From Actinomycetota bacterium (GTDB taxonomy: Bacteria > Actinomycetota > Acidimicrobiia > Acidimicrobiales > Palsa-688), in assembly GCA_023489205.1 (NCBI GenBank), contig JAMDDF010000047.1, forward strand, positions 1 to 43,365: 43,365 nucleotides of DNA, given 5' to 3'. The notes beneath the pieces are model-generated. The model had not been told where the DNA came from, ran no database searches, and saw only the letters and a program-made list of their open reading frames with translations. How positions within the stretch are numbered: the stretch's first letter is position 1; each line of letters opens with the position of its first letter. The position numbers and the translations under genes are program-made. This document shows, piece by piece, positions 28,190 through 36,207 of this stretch.

Positions 28190-30367
28190 TCAACCCGTTG
28201 CCAAGTGAGTAGGGGTGACCCCACCTGGTGCGAGGATGTCGAAGCCGTCGGGCTTATAGAGGTAGCCGTAGGCAGTGCCTGGGACACCGGTATGGCCGTA
28301 CTGCCAGACGATCGCCCCCGTTGAGGGGTCGATAGCGACCATCCGGTCGTTGTGGTCATCGTTGAGCATGAACACACCGCTAGGCAACATCTCGACCAGA
28401 GAGGGGTCGTTGAGCTCGCCCGGCCCAGAGGTCGGAGAGTAGTTGTAAAGGATCTGGCCCGCCCTGTTGAACTCGACGATCCCGCCTGGGTGCTGGTAGG
28501 CGGCGACTAGGTAGCGGTCCGGGCCGATCTGCTGGGGGTCAGAGGGGTAGCCGATCGGTAGGTGCACCGTCCAGACCAGTTTGCCAGTCAGCGTGTACTC
28601 GTCGATCCAGGTCCCGTTGATCTCAGAGACGAGAAGGTTGCCGTCCGACAGGGGCGTGTCGCCATTGGGTGACCCGAGGTAGTTAGGTGGCTTGTGGACA
28701 CACACGTCGTTGGTACCGATCTGGTGGACTACCGCCTTGGTGGCAGGGTTGATGACCAGGATCCGGCAGTTCATGATGTCCGCCACGGTGACGTCGCCGT
28801 TGCGTAACAGGTATGCGTCGTCGGGGTTGCTAAGGTAACCAGGGGCGTAACCAGCTTGGCGCGGGTGGCCGTACTGCCAAAGGACCTTCCCAGATGGGTA
28901 CCCTATCTCGACGATCGTCTCGTTGTTTTCCTGGTTGGAGATGATCGCCGTGCCATGGCGGATAAAAAAAGCGTCGTCGGGGAAATAGAAGCCCCCGGGC
29001 GGAGGCGGTTTTGTTGCCGAAGGGTACTGCCACACGATCTTGCCGGCGTCGTCCAGCACTATCAGGCGGTTGTTGCCCCGGTCGGCTATGAGCAACTTGT
29101 CGCCGTAGTACGGCGACCCCGCACCCACGGTCCCAGCGACTCCAAAACGCCTGTCCGGCCTTATGAACTGCGCCTGTGCGGTCTCTTGGCCACCGGGCAC
29201 CTGGCCGCCCACTAGGTAGAGGCGCCCGGCCGAGACCGCCGTGCCGGCATAGGCCACGGCCACTTGCAACGACCCAGCATGCAGGACGGTATTGTTTGCC
29301 GCGTCGAAGGCGAAGACGTCATTAACGGGGCCGGGTGGGCTCGCCGGCGCCCCGGCACCAGGGGTTTGGCCCGCGCTCACGCCACCCGCCAAGTAGATGA
29401 CCCCGTCGAGGTTGCCCGCGGACGCGCCGGCCAGAGGGAAGGGAAGGTGCCCCACGACCTTGGCTGTACGCGTCCGCGGGTCCACCCGTTGGATGGAGCT
29501 CACCAGGCCGCCCGAAGCCGACTCACCTCCGAACACGTAGATGAAGCCGCCGAGGCTGGCCACGGCCGGGTAGCGCACGGGGACGGGGAGGGCGGCCACA
29601 GTACGGTAAGCATGGCCACGGGTCGTGGCCAGCACCTCGGGGTCCATCTGGGTGCCGCTGTAACCCCCCACAATGTACGCCACGCCGCCCATCACGACGC
29701 CCGCAGCGTCGGCTCTCGCCTGGGGTAGCGGGGCCAGTGTCCTGGAGGCTCCCGTCGGCGTTAGGTACTGCGAGGTAACGACGGGCGAGGTGCTACCCCC
29801 TCCGAAGACCAAGCCCGTCCCGTCCAGCACCACCGCCGCCGCGTCGTGAGTTGGGGAAGCCAAGTCCCCTATCGAGCTGAGCTGGCCCGTCGACAGGTTG
29901 AGCCGGAACCCAGCACTGGCGGTCGCAGCGCCCGACATCAGCCCCCCGGCGATAACCAAGCTACCGGCAGGGCCCTCCGCCAACAGGGCCTCCCGGCTGA
30001 TAGGCGCCTGGAGCTGCCAGGGCAGGAGGCCGGCCATTGCAGCGGGGAGGACGACGCCGGTGGTCTGTGCCCGCACCTGCGCCTTAGCCGGCCCCGGCGC
30101 CCCATGTGCAGCAGCGGGCCGTTGTTTGTGCACCGGGGCCTTTGCCCCAGAGCCTCCAGCCGACCACATCCCTACGATCAGTGCGGCGAGCACTAAGACG
30201 CCCACGACTGGCGGCGCCCAGCCCCGGCGCTTTGGCTTACCAGGTCGAGGCCGGGAGCGAGACGGGCGTCGTATGTGGCCCGACGACTGCCGGTTCGGCC
30301 GAGGTGGCCGGCCGGCACCGTAGTGGCCGTCAGCAAAGCCTGGTCCTCCGCCCGGTTCGTAACCCAC
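28190..30367 (-). CDS. Membrane-anchored double beta-propeller protein (Kelch plus NHL/PQQ-like)
   Basis: Surface protein of 725 residues, function unknown. A basic, Pro-rich cytoplasmic tail (1-50) precedes one transmembrane helix (about 51-69). The first extracellular domain has Kelch-type blades marked by repeated Gly-Gly pairs (FGGG, VGGYSG, FGGES, AGGVSAG, VGGQ). The second, from about residue 420, has NHL/PQQ-like blades with recurring IVWQY/VLWQYG and D-x-N-x-R turns. It is ASST-like in general fold, but the His set of the neighbouring ASSTs was not found. GTG start without a clear Shine-Dalgarno; the exact start is uncertain. It is divergent, by 86 bp, from the glycosidase gene. Confidence 0.8.
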   Translation of the reverse strand: MGYEPGGGPGFADGHYGAGRPPRPNRQSSGHIRRPSRSRPRPGKPKRRGWAPPVVGVLVLAALIVGMWSAGGSGAKAPVHKQRPAAAHGAPGPAKAQVRAQTTGVVLPAAMAGLLPWQLQAPISREALLAEGPAGSLVIAGGLMSGAATASAGFRLNLSTGQLSSIGDLASPTHDAAAVVLDGTGLVFGGGSTSPVVTSQYLTPTGASRTLAPLPQARADAAGVVMGGVAYIVGGYSGTQMDPEVLATTRGHAYRTVAALPVPVRYPAVASLGGFIYVFGGESASGGLVSSIQRVDPRTRTAKVVGHLPFPLAGASAGNLDGVIYLAGGVSAGQTPGAGAPASPPGPVNDVFAFDAANNTVLHAGSLQVAVAYAGTAVSAGRLYLVGGQVPGGQETAQAQFIRPDRRFGVAGTVGAGSPYYGDKLLIADRGNNRLIVLDDAGKIVWQYPSATKPPPPGGFYFPDDAFFIRHGTAIISNQENNETIVEIGYPSGKVLWQYGHPRQAGYAPGYLSNPDDAYLLRNGDVTVADIMNCRILVINPATKAVVHQIGTNDVCVHKPPNYLGSPNGDTPLSDGNLLVSEINGTWIDEYTLTGKLVWTVHLPIGYPSDPQQIGPDRYLVAAYQHPGGIVEFNRAGQILYNYSPTSGPGELNDPSLVEMLPSGVFMLNDDHNDRMVAIDPSTGAIVWQYGHTGVPGTAYGYLYKPDGFDILAPGGVTPTHLATG

Positions 30368-30453
30368 CAGTTCGAGGTTAATTGAAAGGACCTGACGCGA
30401 TGGTGAACCGTTGGCACGCCAGGTTCATGCTCGGGCAAGGTGCTTAGCCAAAG

Positions 30454-31932
30454 ATGGGCGCAATGGCCAGGAAGCTTGACCGACCGATCGGTTCGCACCC
30501 GGTGCCGCCCGGGTGGGCAAGGCCGCCCCGCAGGCCCCCTTACCAAGGGCCCCCGCTTCAACCGACACCCAGGGGTGCACGCAGGGGCGCAGGTACCTTT
30601 AGGCACACCGCCGGGCAGCAGGCCATACGCCGGCGCCGGCGCTACTGGCTGGTCGTGCCAGGCTTGCTCGGCACTTTGATCGGTGTCTCCTTTGTTGGGG
30701 CAGCTTTATCGCCGGGCAACATCAGTTTCGAGGCCAAGTGGGCGGACTGGCTGCGCGCCAACCACGGCGGGTGGTTCGCAAAGCAGTTCGAGCAGGTCTA
30801 CTACTCCTTGAAAGCCCCGCCCAAGGGCGGCCAACCAAGAGGCCTCAACAGCGTCCCCGGCACAGTAGCCGCCAGCCCGGTGGGCACCCACAGCCCTTCC
30901 TCTACCGCCAGCCCAGGCACGTCTTTAGCAAGCCCGGGCGCTTCGGCCACCAAGACGAACGAGGCTACGGCCTCAACGGGCCAGACCACCACAGTCCCGC
31001 TCAGGACGACCCGGGTGCTCAACCAAACGAAGCGGCCGGGCCTGGCACCTCCCTCGCCAGTGCCGCTAGTGGTGCAGCCGGCGCTGCCAGGAGAGGGGAA
31101 GTGGCAACCGACCGGCCCGCTCGTAGACGGTACCCCGGCCATGTACGTTGCCCAGTTCAGGGCTGACAAGATCTACACGAGCGAGATCACCTCGGCCGTA
31201 TGGATGGACCCGAAGCTGTTGCGCTTCGAGCTCGTGCCGGGCCAGCTCGAGCCCGGCGGCAAGTGGGCGCACCCTCCCTACGTGACGCGCGCCGAGCTGC
31301 CCTACCTGGTAGCAGCGTTCAACGGGGGCTTCCTGTTCTCGAACGCCAAGGGCGGCTTCTACGCACAAGGAAGGGCTGCTGTGCCCCTCGTGAAGGGAGC
31401 GGCTTCGTTCGTCATCTACAAAGACGGCCAGGTCGACATCGGCGCTTGGGGCACCCAGGTGAAGATGGGCCCCGGCGTGGCCTCCGTGCTGCAAAACTTG
31501 GTCCTTCTCGTGAACAACGGCCACATAGCACCCTCGGCCACCTACACAGACAACGCCATTTGGGGCTACACCCTCGGAGGAGGGGCCGTCGTGCCCCGTA
31601 GTGGCGTCGGCATAACGGCCGATGGGGCGCTCGTATACGTCGCCGGCCCGGCGCTCACAGCCAGGACGCTCGCCGAGTCGCTCCAGCGCGCCGGGGCAGT
31701 GAGAGCCATGACCCTCGACATGAACCCCTACTGGGTAACCTTCAACTTCTATTCGCACCCCTCCGGGGACCCCTTGGACGTGACCGGGACCAAGCTCTAC
31801 CCCGAGATGCAGCGCTCCGCGGACCGCTACCTCCCGCCCGTGCTAGAGGCGCGCGACTTCTTCGAGGTGCTCCTCCCGGGTGCCCCAGTCCCGAGTACCC
31901 CAGTCCGGAGTACCCCGGCGTCAAGCTCGTAG
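30454..31932 (+). CDS. Membrane-anchored phosphodiester glycosidase family protein (NAGPA domain)
   Basis: Predicted extracytoplasmic enzyme of 492 residues. A basic, Pro-rich cytoplasmic tail and one transmembrane helix (about 64-85) are followed by a low-complexity Ser/Thr/Pro linker (about 130-200). The C-terminal domain (about 215-470) is of the NAGPA type (PF09992), with the landmarks AAFNGGFLF, LVNNGHIAPS and PRSGVGITADG. Members cleave sugar-phosphodiester bonds, for example GlcNAc caps. The build of tail, helix, linker and domain parallels the divergent propeller protein, so both may act on the same surface glycan. An ATG at 30463 is an alternative start. Confidence 0.82.
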   Translation: MGAMARKLDRPIGSHPVPPGWARPPRRPPYQGPPLQPTPRGARRGAGTFRHTAGQQAIRRRRRYWLVVPGLLGTLIGVSFVGAALSPGNISFEAKWADWLRANHGGWFAKQFEQVYYSLKAPPKGGQPRGLNSVPGTVAASPVGTHSPSSTASPGTSLASPGASATKTNEATASTGQTTTVPLRTTRVLNQTKRPGLAPPSPVPLVVQPALPGEGKWQPTGPLVDGTPAMYVAQFRADKIYTSEITSAVWMDPKLLRFELVPGQLEPGGKWAHPPYVTRAELPYLVAAFNGGFLFSNAKGGFYAQGRAAVPLVKGAASFVIYKDGQVDIGAWGTQVKMGPGVASVLQNLVLLVNNGHIAPSATYTDNAIWGYTLGGGAVVPRSGVGITADGALVYVAGPALTARTLAESLQRAGAVRAMTLDMNPYWVTFNFYSHPSGDPLDVTGTKLYPEMQRSADRYLPPVLEARDFFEVLLPGAPVPSTPVRSTPASSS

Positions 31933-32043
31933 CGGCTAGGCCACCGGCCTCCGGCCCGCACCCTACCGCTCGAATCCGTTCCGCCGGGCCCCACGTAGCT
32001 AGACCCAGTAAGCGCTTCAACGTAACTGGGAGGAATGTCGACT

Positions 32044-33390
32044 ATGCGTGCCTACGGCCACACGTGCTCAACAGCGAAAACCCCGTTTCGGCGGGCCTTG
32101 GCGCAGGCCGGCACAGCCCTTTGTGCCACCGCCCTGGCCGCCTCGGCCTTGGTGGGCTTCGGCGCCTTCGCGCCGCCGGCCTCGGCCGCCAGCCCTACGA
32201 TCTCGAGCCACATGACCCCACAAGGCAGGGTCCTCGTCGGGCCCACGGGGCTGTCGGTGTACATGTTCAGCGGCGACTTGTCTACCTCGACGGCGTGCAC
32301 TTCGGCCCTCTGTTTAAAGATATGGCCCCCCGTGTTATCGACAAGTGGTGCCATCAGTGCCGGGCCCGGCGTCAACGCAGCCAAATTGGCTGTCTACAAG
32401 AGGCCCGGGGTCGGTGACCAGGTCACCTACTACGGCCACCCGCTGTACTACTTCTTGAAAGACACCGCCCCAGGGCAGTCCAACGGCGAGGACGTCGCTT
32501 CCTTCGGCGGCGTCTGGCAGTTGGTGTCGGTCGCAGGCCATCCCGCTGCCAACAAGGCCCAGTTGCAAGTGGAGCCGACGCCCCAAGGCTTGGCCCTCGG
32601 TGCAGTAAGTGCCTTTGGTGCACTGAAGACCGTCTACACCTTGTCCGCAGCGACGGCCAGCTCCACCACCTGCACAGGGGCGTGCGAGGCTTTTTGGCCG
32701 CCGCTCATAAGCAACGGCCCAGCTGAGGCCGGCCCAGGGGTCAACAAGTCCCTGCTTGGCTTGGTCCGCCTCCCCGACGGCACCGCGCAGGTAACCTACA
32801 GCGGACACCGTCTCTACCTCTTCACCAAGGACCTCGCCACAGGTGCAGCGTCGTCAGAGACCAACGGCGAGCTCGTGATGGCACAGCCCTTCGACGGCGT
32901 GTGGTACACGGTCTCCCCGAGCGGCTTCGACCTCGCAGGCGCGGCCCACCTGAAGGCCGAGACCTCGTCCGCCGGCGCCATCGTGGCCATGGTCGGGGCC
33001 GGTGGGGCCTCGGCGACGGCGTACACCTTCACCGGGAGCAACTGCAGCGCTCAGTGCGCCGTTGCCTGGCCTCCTGTGCTCACCACCGAACCGCCCGTCG
33101 CCGGGCCGGGCATCTCTGCAGCGGCTCTCGGGACCAAGCGCCTAGCCAACGGGAGCTTCCAGGTGACCTACCACGGCCACCCCCTGTACCTGTTTTTCAA
33201 AGGCCTGAACAGCTCCACCTCCGGTGCTGGCATCAAAGCCTTCGGGGGTACCTTCCAACTGGTGACCTCCAAAGGTGCTAGCGTGCCACCGGCCTCCAAG
33301 CCCAGCGCGCCGACGACCCCGGCCCCCAAGCCGACGCCAACGACCGCCTCCAGCACCACCAGCACCACTTCGGCCTACGGCGGCTACTGA
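32044..33390 (+). CDS. Secreted triple-repeat COG4315-type protein with YGGY C-terminus
   Basis: Exported protein of about 448 residues. The signal peptide has a hydrophobic core (about 20-45) and likely cleavage after ASA. Three copies of the secreted-repeat pair follow (about 55-165, 180-300, 310-405). Each has a C-x(3-4)-C pair before a WPP motif, then QVTY-x-GHxLY and a Phe/Trp-rich strand. The C-terminal Pro/Thr/Ser-rich tail ends TSAYGGY. The start at 32044 is preferred because GGGAGG (32028-32033) is 10 nt upstream; the ATG at 32035 abuts it. It converges on an FMN-binding/flavocytochrome pair, suggesting extracytoplasmic redox, though no metal or heme motif is visible. Confidence 0.82.
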   Translation: MRAYGHTCSTAKTPFRRALAQAGTALCATALAASALVGFGAFAPPASAASPTISSHMTPQGRVLVGPTGLSVYMFSGDLSTSTACTSALCLKIWPPVLSTSGAISAGPGVNAAKLAVYKRPGVGDQVTYYGHPLYYFLKDTAPGQSNGEDVASFGGVWQLVSVAGHPAANKAQLQVEPTPQGLALGAVSAFGALKTVYTLSAATASSTTCTGACEAFWPPLISNGPAEAGPGVNKSLLGLVRLPDGTAQVTYSGHRLYLFTKDLATGAASSETNGELVMAQPFDGVWYTVSPSGFDLAGAAHLKAETSSAGAIVAMVGAGGASATAYTFTGSNCSAQCAVAWPPVLTTEPPVAGPGISAAALGTKRLANGSFQVTYHGHPLYLFFKGLNSSTSGAGIKAFGGTFQLVTSKGASVPPASKPSAPTTPAPKPTPTTASSTTSTTSAYGGY

Positions 33391-33418
33391 GCAACCAGGC
33401 CCGCAGCTCTGCCAACCA

Positions 33419-33465
33419 TGAGCTTGCCCCTCCCCGCTCGGGGACCGGACTGAGGGGCAAGCTCA
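33419..33465. terminator. Bidirectional intrinsic-type terminator
   Basis: A perfect 13-bp inverted repeat, TGAGCTTGCCCCT (33419-33431) with AGGGGCAAGCTCA (33453-33465), lies between convergent genes. An inner CCCC/GGGG hairpin occupies part of the loop. The right arm includes the stop codon of the FMN-binding gene. The symmetric stem could end transcripts from both sides. Confidence 0.75.
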
Positions 33466-33990
33466 GATGTTCAGCTTCTTTAGTGCCGACTGCACGGAGA
33501 GGAGGTAGGCCTCGGTAGTGTAGGTGGCCCCAGAAATGAAGTTGACCTGCACGCCCTGGGCCTTCAGCACTTCCTGGCGCAGCATAGGGATGACCTCGCG
33601 GGCGATCATCTGCGAGTAGGACTCGGCTGTCTGCAGGTTGGCCACCCTCACGTCTGTGATATGGCCACCCTCTGCCGTGACCTTGACCGAGAGGACGCCA
33701 TAGCCGTACTGCTCGCTCGCCCCAACGGCCGAAGCCGCCGGGCCGGTCGACGCCGGCACCGTCGTAGTGACGCTACTCGGCGCAGGCGGCCCTATCGCGC
33801 CAGCGCCAGAGCGGCTTGGCGACGTCGTCGTAGCCGAGGAGGCCGGCGGCGAAGTGCTGCCAGGCGAAGCCTCGGGCGCGCTGAGGACCAACCTGTGCGG
33901 GGACGGACCGGCGATATGGGCGCCAAGCACTGCGCCAAAACCGGTTACCGCAGACCCAATGGTAGCAACGGTCCTTTTTACATTGCTCAT
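33463..33990 (-). CDS. FMN-binding domain protein (exported, covalent flavin acceptor)
   Basis: Protein of 175 residues. An N-terminal hydrophobic segment (about 10-30) acts as anchor or signal, followed by a Ser/Thr/Pro-rich linker (about 35-90). The C-terminal FMN_bind domain (PF04205) has the flavinylation motif S153-G-A-T-Y-T158; FMN would be linked to T158 by ApbE, whose gene is not in the window. Its start overlaps the stop of the flavocytochrome gene (ATGA), so the two are coupled and probably form an electron-transfer pair outside the membrane. Confidence 0.87.
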   Translation of the reverse strand: MSNVKRTVATIGSAVTGFGAVLGAHIAGPSPHRLVLSAPEASPGSTSPPASSATTTSPSRSGAGAIGPPAPSSVTTTVPASTGPAASAVGASEQYGYGVLSVKVTAEGGHITDVRVANLQTAESYSQMIAREVIPMLRQEVLKAQGVQVNFISGATYTTEAYLLSVQSALKKLNI

Positions 33991-35372
33991 GTCAGCTCGT
34001 ACGCCTCGAAATGAATTGATTCTTCTGGTACTCCTAGGCGCGAAACCACATCAACCACTGCGCCGACAAACCCCTTTGGCCCGGCAACATACACATCACG
34101 CTTTTTGAGGTCTGGCACCACTTCGTAAAGACGTTCGATCTTTACGACCGAGCGCGGCCCGACCCACTCATAGACGCGGCCCTTGCGACTGGTAGTTAGC
34201 TTCAAAATTTCGTCGGAGAGCACGAGGTCCTCCCGGCGAGAGGCTCGCATGATCACCACCGGCTCAGCGTCTTGGGGCACGTCTTCTAGCAGCGACCGGA
34301 TCGCAGTCACGCCGACCCCTCCAGAGATGAGGAGGACCTTCCGCCGGCGTCGGCGCTGCAGGGTGAAGACACCGTAGGGGCCCTCGATCACGACCGGCGT
34401 ACCTGGCTTCAGCCGCGCTAGCCGAGAAGAGTAGTCCCCGAGCGCTTTTACCGTCAGGCGAAGCTGGGAGGCGCTGGTACGGCCCGACAGGGTAAATGGG
34501 TGGGCTTGCCACCACATCCCCCGGGTAAGGAACCGCCACTCGAAGAACTGCCCGCCCCTGGCCCCAAGGCGGTCAAGGTTTTTCCCAACCAAGATGACCG
34601 AAACCACCCCAGGGCCCTCGGGTTTCACCTCTAAGACCCGTAGGCGGTGGCGCAGGCTGCGCACAAGGGGCAGGCCAAAGCGGTACGCGATGACGAGCCC
34701 GGCCGTAGCCACCCAGAAAAGCACCCAAAAAAGCCGCGTGAGGGGGTGATGGACAAAAGAGGGGCCAAGGGCAATTATGTGTGCGAAAGAAAGTGCCAAG
34801 GCTAGGTACATGAAAAGGTGGAAGGCCCACCAACGCTCCCGGCGTACCCTGCTGCGGATAACACGGGCGGACGTGGCTGCGACTGCCATCATTATGCCAA
34901 AGCCGATCGTGGCCGAGACCATGTAGGGGAAGGTCGACACCAAGACTCCAACCTCATGCCAAAGACCCGTCTTTGCCGCCTGTGCGTACGCGACTACAAG
35001 GAGGACAACGTGAGCAGCAATTAGCGAAATGGGCCAAGGCGCCAACCGACGGTGCCAACGCAAAAGGCCGTCAAACCCGAGCACTGTTTCGACAATTGGT
35101 ACACGAGACACGAGCAGCACCATTATGAGCGCCAAGTAAGTGCCGGCGAGGCCTGCCACCCCACCAAGGAACATGGCGATGCCTCCAGGCGCGCTGAGCT
35201 CCGACATCGTCTCAGTGGTTAGTGCCGTTGCCATAACAGCGCCGAAGCCGAGCCCTAGCACCACCAACGAGACGGTCGGTGCCCAAGTTGCCCCAGGGCG
35301 CGAGGTAAGAGCCGGGGGCCGGGCCCTGTTAGGGGCGCGTACCGGCCGAGTCCGGGGCTGGGCGACAACCAT
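33987..35372 (-). CDS. Ferric-reductase-like transmembrane flavocytochrome
   Basis: Predicted membrane oxidoreductase of 461 residues. About six transmembrane helices (about 32-240) carry two His pairs, H107/H121 and H185/H198, spaced as in bis-heme ferric reductases and NADPH oxidases. The C-terminal part has a flavin-binding segment (QAHPFTLSG, near 292-300) and an NAD(P)-binding fold (VLLISGGVGVTAIRSLL). Electrons would go from cytosolic NAD(P)H via FAD and two hemes to an outer acceptor, probably the coupled FMN-binding protein. Whether the final acceptor is Fe(III) is not shown by sequence. ATG at 35372. It is divergent from the two-component system by 166 bp. Confidence 0.88.
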   Translation of the reverse strand: MVVAQPRTRPVRAPNRARPPALTSRPGATWAPTVSLVVLGLGFGAVMATALTTETMSELSAPGGIAMFLGGVAGLAGTYLALIMVLLVSRVPIVETVLGFDGLLRWHRRLAPWPISLIAAHVVLLVVAYAQAAKTGLWHEVGVLVSTFPYMVSATIGFGIMMAVAATSARVIRSRVRRERWWAFHLFMYLALALSFAHIIALGPSFVHHPLTRLFWVLFWVATAGLVIAYRFGLPLVRSLRHRLRVLEVKPEGPGVVSVILVGKNLDRLGARGGQFFEWRFLTRGMWWQAHPFTLSGRTSASQLRLTVKALGDYSSRLARLKPGTPVVIEGPYGVFTLQRRRRRKVLLISGGVGVTAIRSLLEDVPQDAEPVVIMRASRREDLVLSDEILKLTTSRKGRVYEWVGPRSVVKIERLYEVVPDLKKRDVYVAGPKGFVGAVVDVVSRLGVPEESIHFEAYELT

Positions 35373-35526
35373 GACGAGAAAGATAAGCAGGCACCCTGTC
35401 GCGTGGGTTAAGGGCCAAAAAACCTACGTGGCCCCCGCTGGCGCCAACCCAAGCCGTGCAGCTCCCCCGTAGCCCTTGGCGCCAGCCTAGACTGGTTAGT
35501 GTCAGCTTCAGTTCATATTTCGAGGC

Positions 35527-35541
35527 TAAATATTGGTCATG
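35527..35541 (+). promoter_or_regulatory. Possible leaderless promoter of the OmpR-type regulator
   Basis: An AT-rich patch in GC-rich DNA, with TAAATA (35527-35532) 6 nt before the ATG at 35539 and no Shine-Dalgarno at a useful distance. The arrangement matches a leaderless actinobacterial transcript, but no clear -35 was found. Confidence 0.4.
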
Positions 35542-36207
35542 CGCGTGTTGCTCGCCGAAGACGACCAAGCCCTACGCTCAGTGGTCGAACGTGGTCTGAA
35601 GGAGCACGGCTACGTCGTGGACGCAGTCGCAGACGGTGAAGCGGCACTCGGTTACCTGCGCGAGTTCGAGTATGAGGTCGCCGTTATCGACTGGCGGATG
35701 CCAAAAGTTTCTGGCCTCGAGGTGGTCCGGGTGCTGCGGGCGAGACGGGACCAGGTGCCCGTGCTCATGCTCACGGCCCGAGACGCTGCAGCGGACCGCG
35801 TTGCCGGGCTCGACGAGGGAGCGGACGACTACCTCGTGAAGCCGTTCGACTTCGGCGAGCTGCTCGCCCGCCTGCGCGCCCTGCAGCGCCGCCCCCGGTC
35901 CTTGCAACCAGCCACCCTGGTGGTGGGCGACGTCGAACTTGACCCAGCCACAAGGGAGGTGCGCGCAGCCGGTGAGCGCCCGGTTCTCACCTCCACCGAG
36001 CTTGCCATACTCGAGCTACTTATGCGCCGCTCGCCCGCGGTCGTGCACCGCCGCTCGATCGCACTTCATGTGTGGGAGCAGGAGGCCGATGCGGTCGGTT
36101 CCAACACGATCGACGTCCACCTGGCTCGCCTGCGGGCCAAGCTCGCCCCCGCACACGCCCGGATCGAGACCGTCCGAGGGGTCGGTTACCGGGTCCTAGC
36201 TTCGTGA
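35539..36207 (+). CDS. OmpR/PhoB-family response regulator
   Basis: DNA-binding response regulator of 222 residues. The receiver domain has the acidic pair in AEDD near the N-terminus, phospho-acceptor D51 in VIDWRMP, and the Lys of LVKPFDF. A C-terminal winged helix (about 125-222) ends in the usual RGVGYRVL strand. The start is ATG 35539, probably leaderless; a TTG two codons upstream is less likely. The stop overlaps the kinase GTG (GTGA), so the pair is coupled. It is divergent from the flavocytochrome gene, a plausible target. Confidence 0.93.
   Translation: MRVLLAEDDQALRSVVERGLKEHGYVVDAVADGEAALGYLREFEYEVAVIDWRMPKVSGLEVVRVLRARRDQVPVLMLTARDAAADRVAGLDEGADDYLVKPFDFGELLARLRALQRRPRSLQPATLVVGDVELDPATREVRAAGERPVLTSTELAILELLMRRSPAVVHRRSIALHVWEQEADAVGSNTIDVHLARLRAKLAPAHARIETVRGVGYRVLAS

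Noticed and set aside
36072..36203. Longer start for the histidine kinase inside the response-regulator gene
   Set aside because: The extra residues overlap the winged-helix coding region; GTG 36204 makes the usual GTGA overlap.
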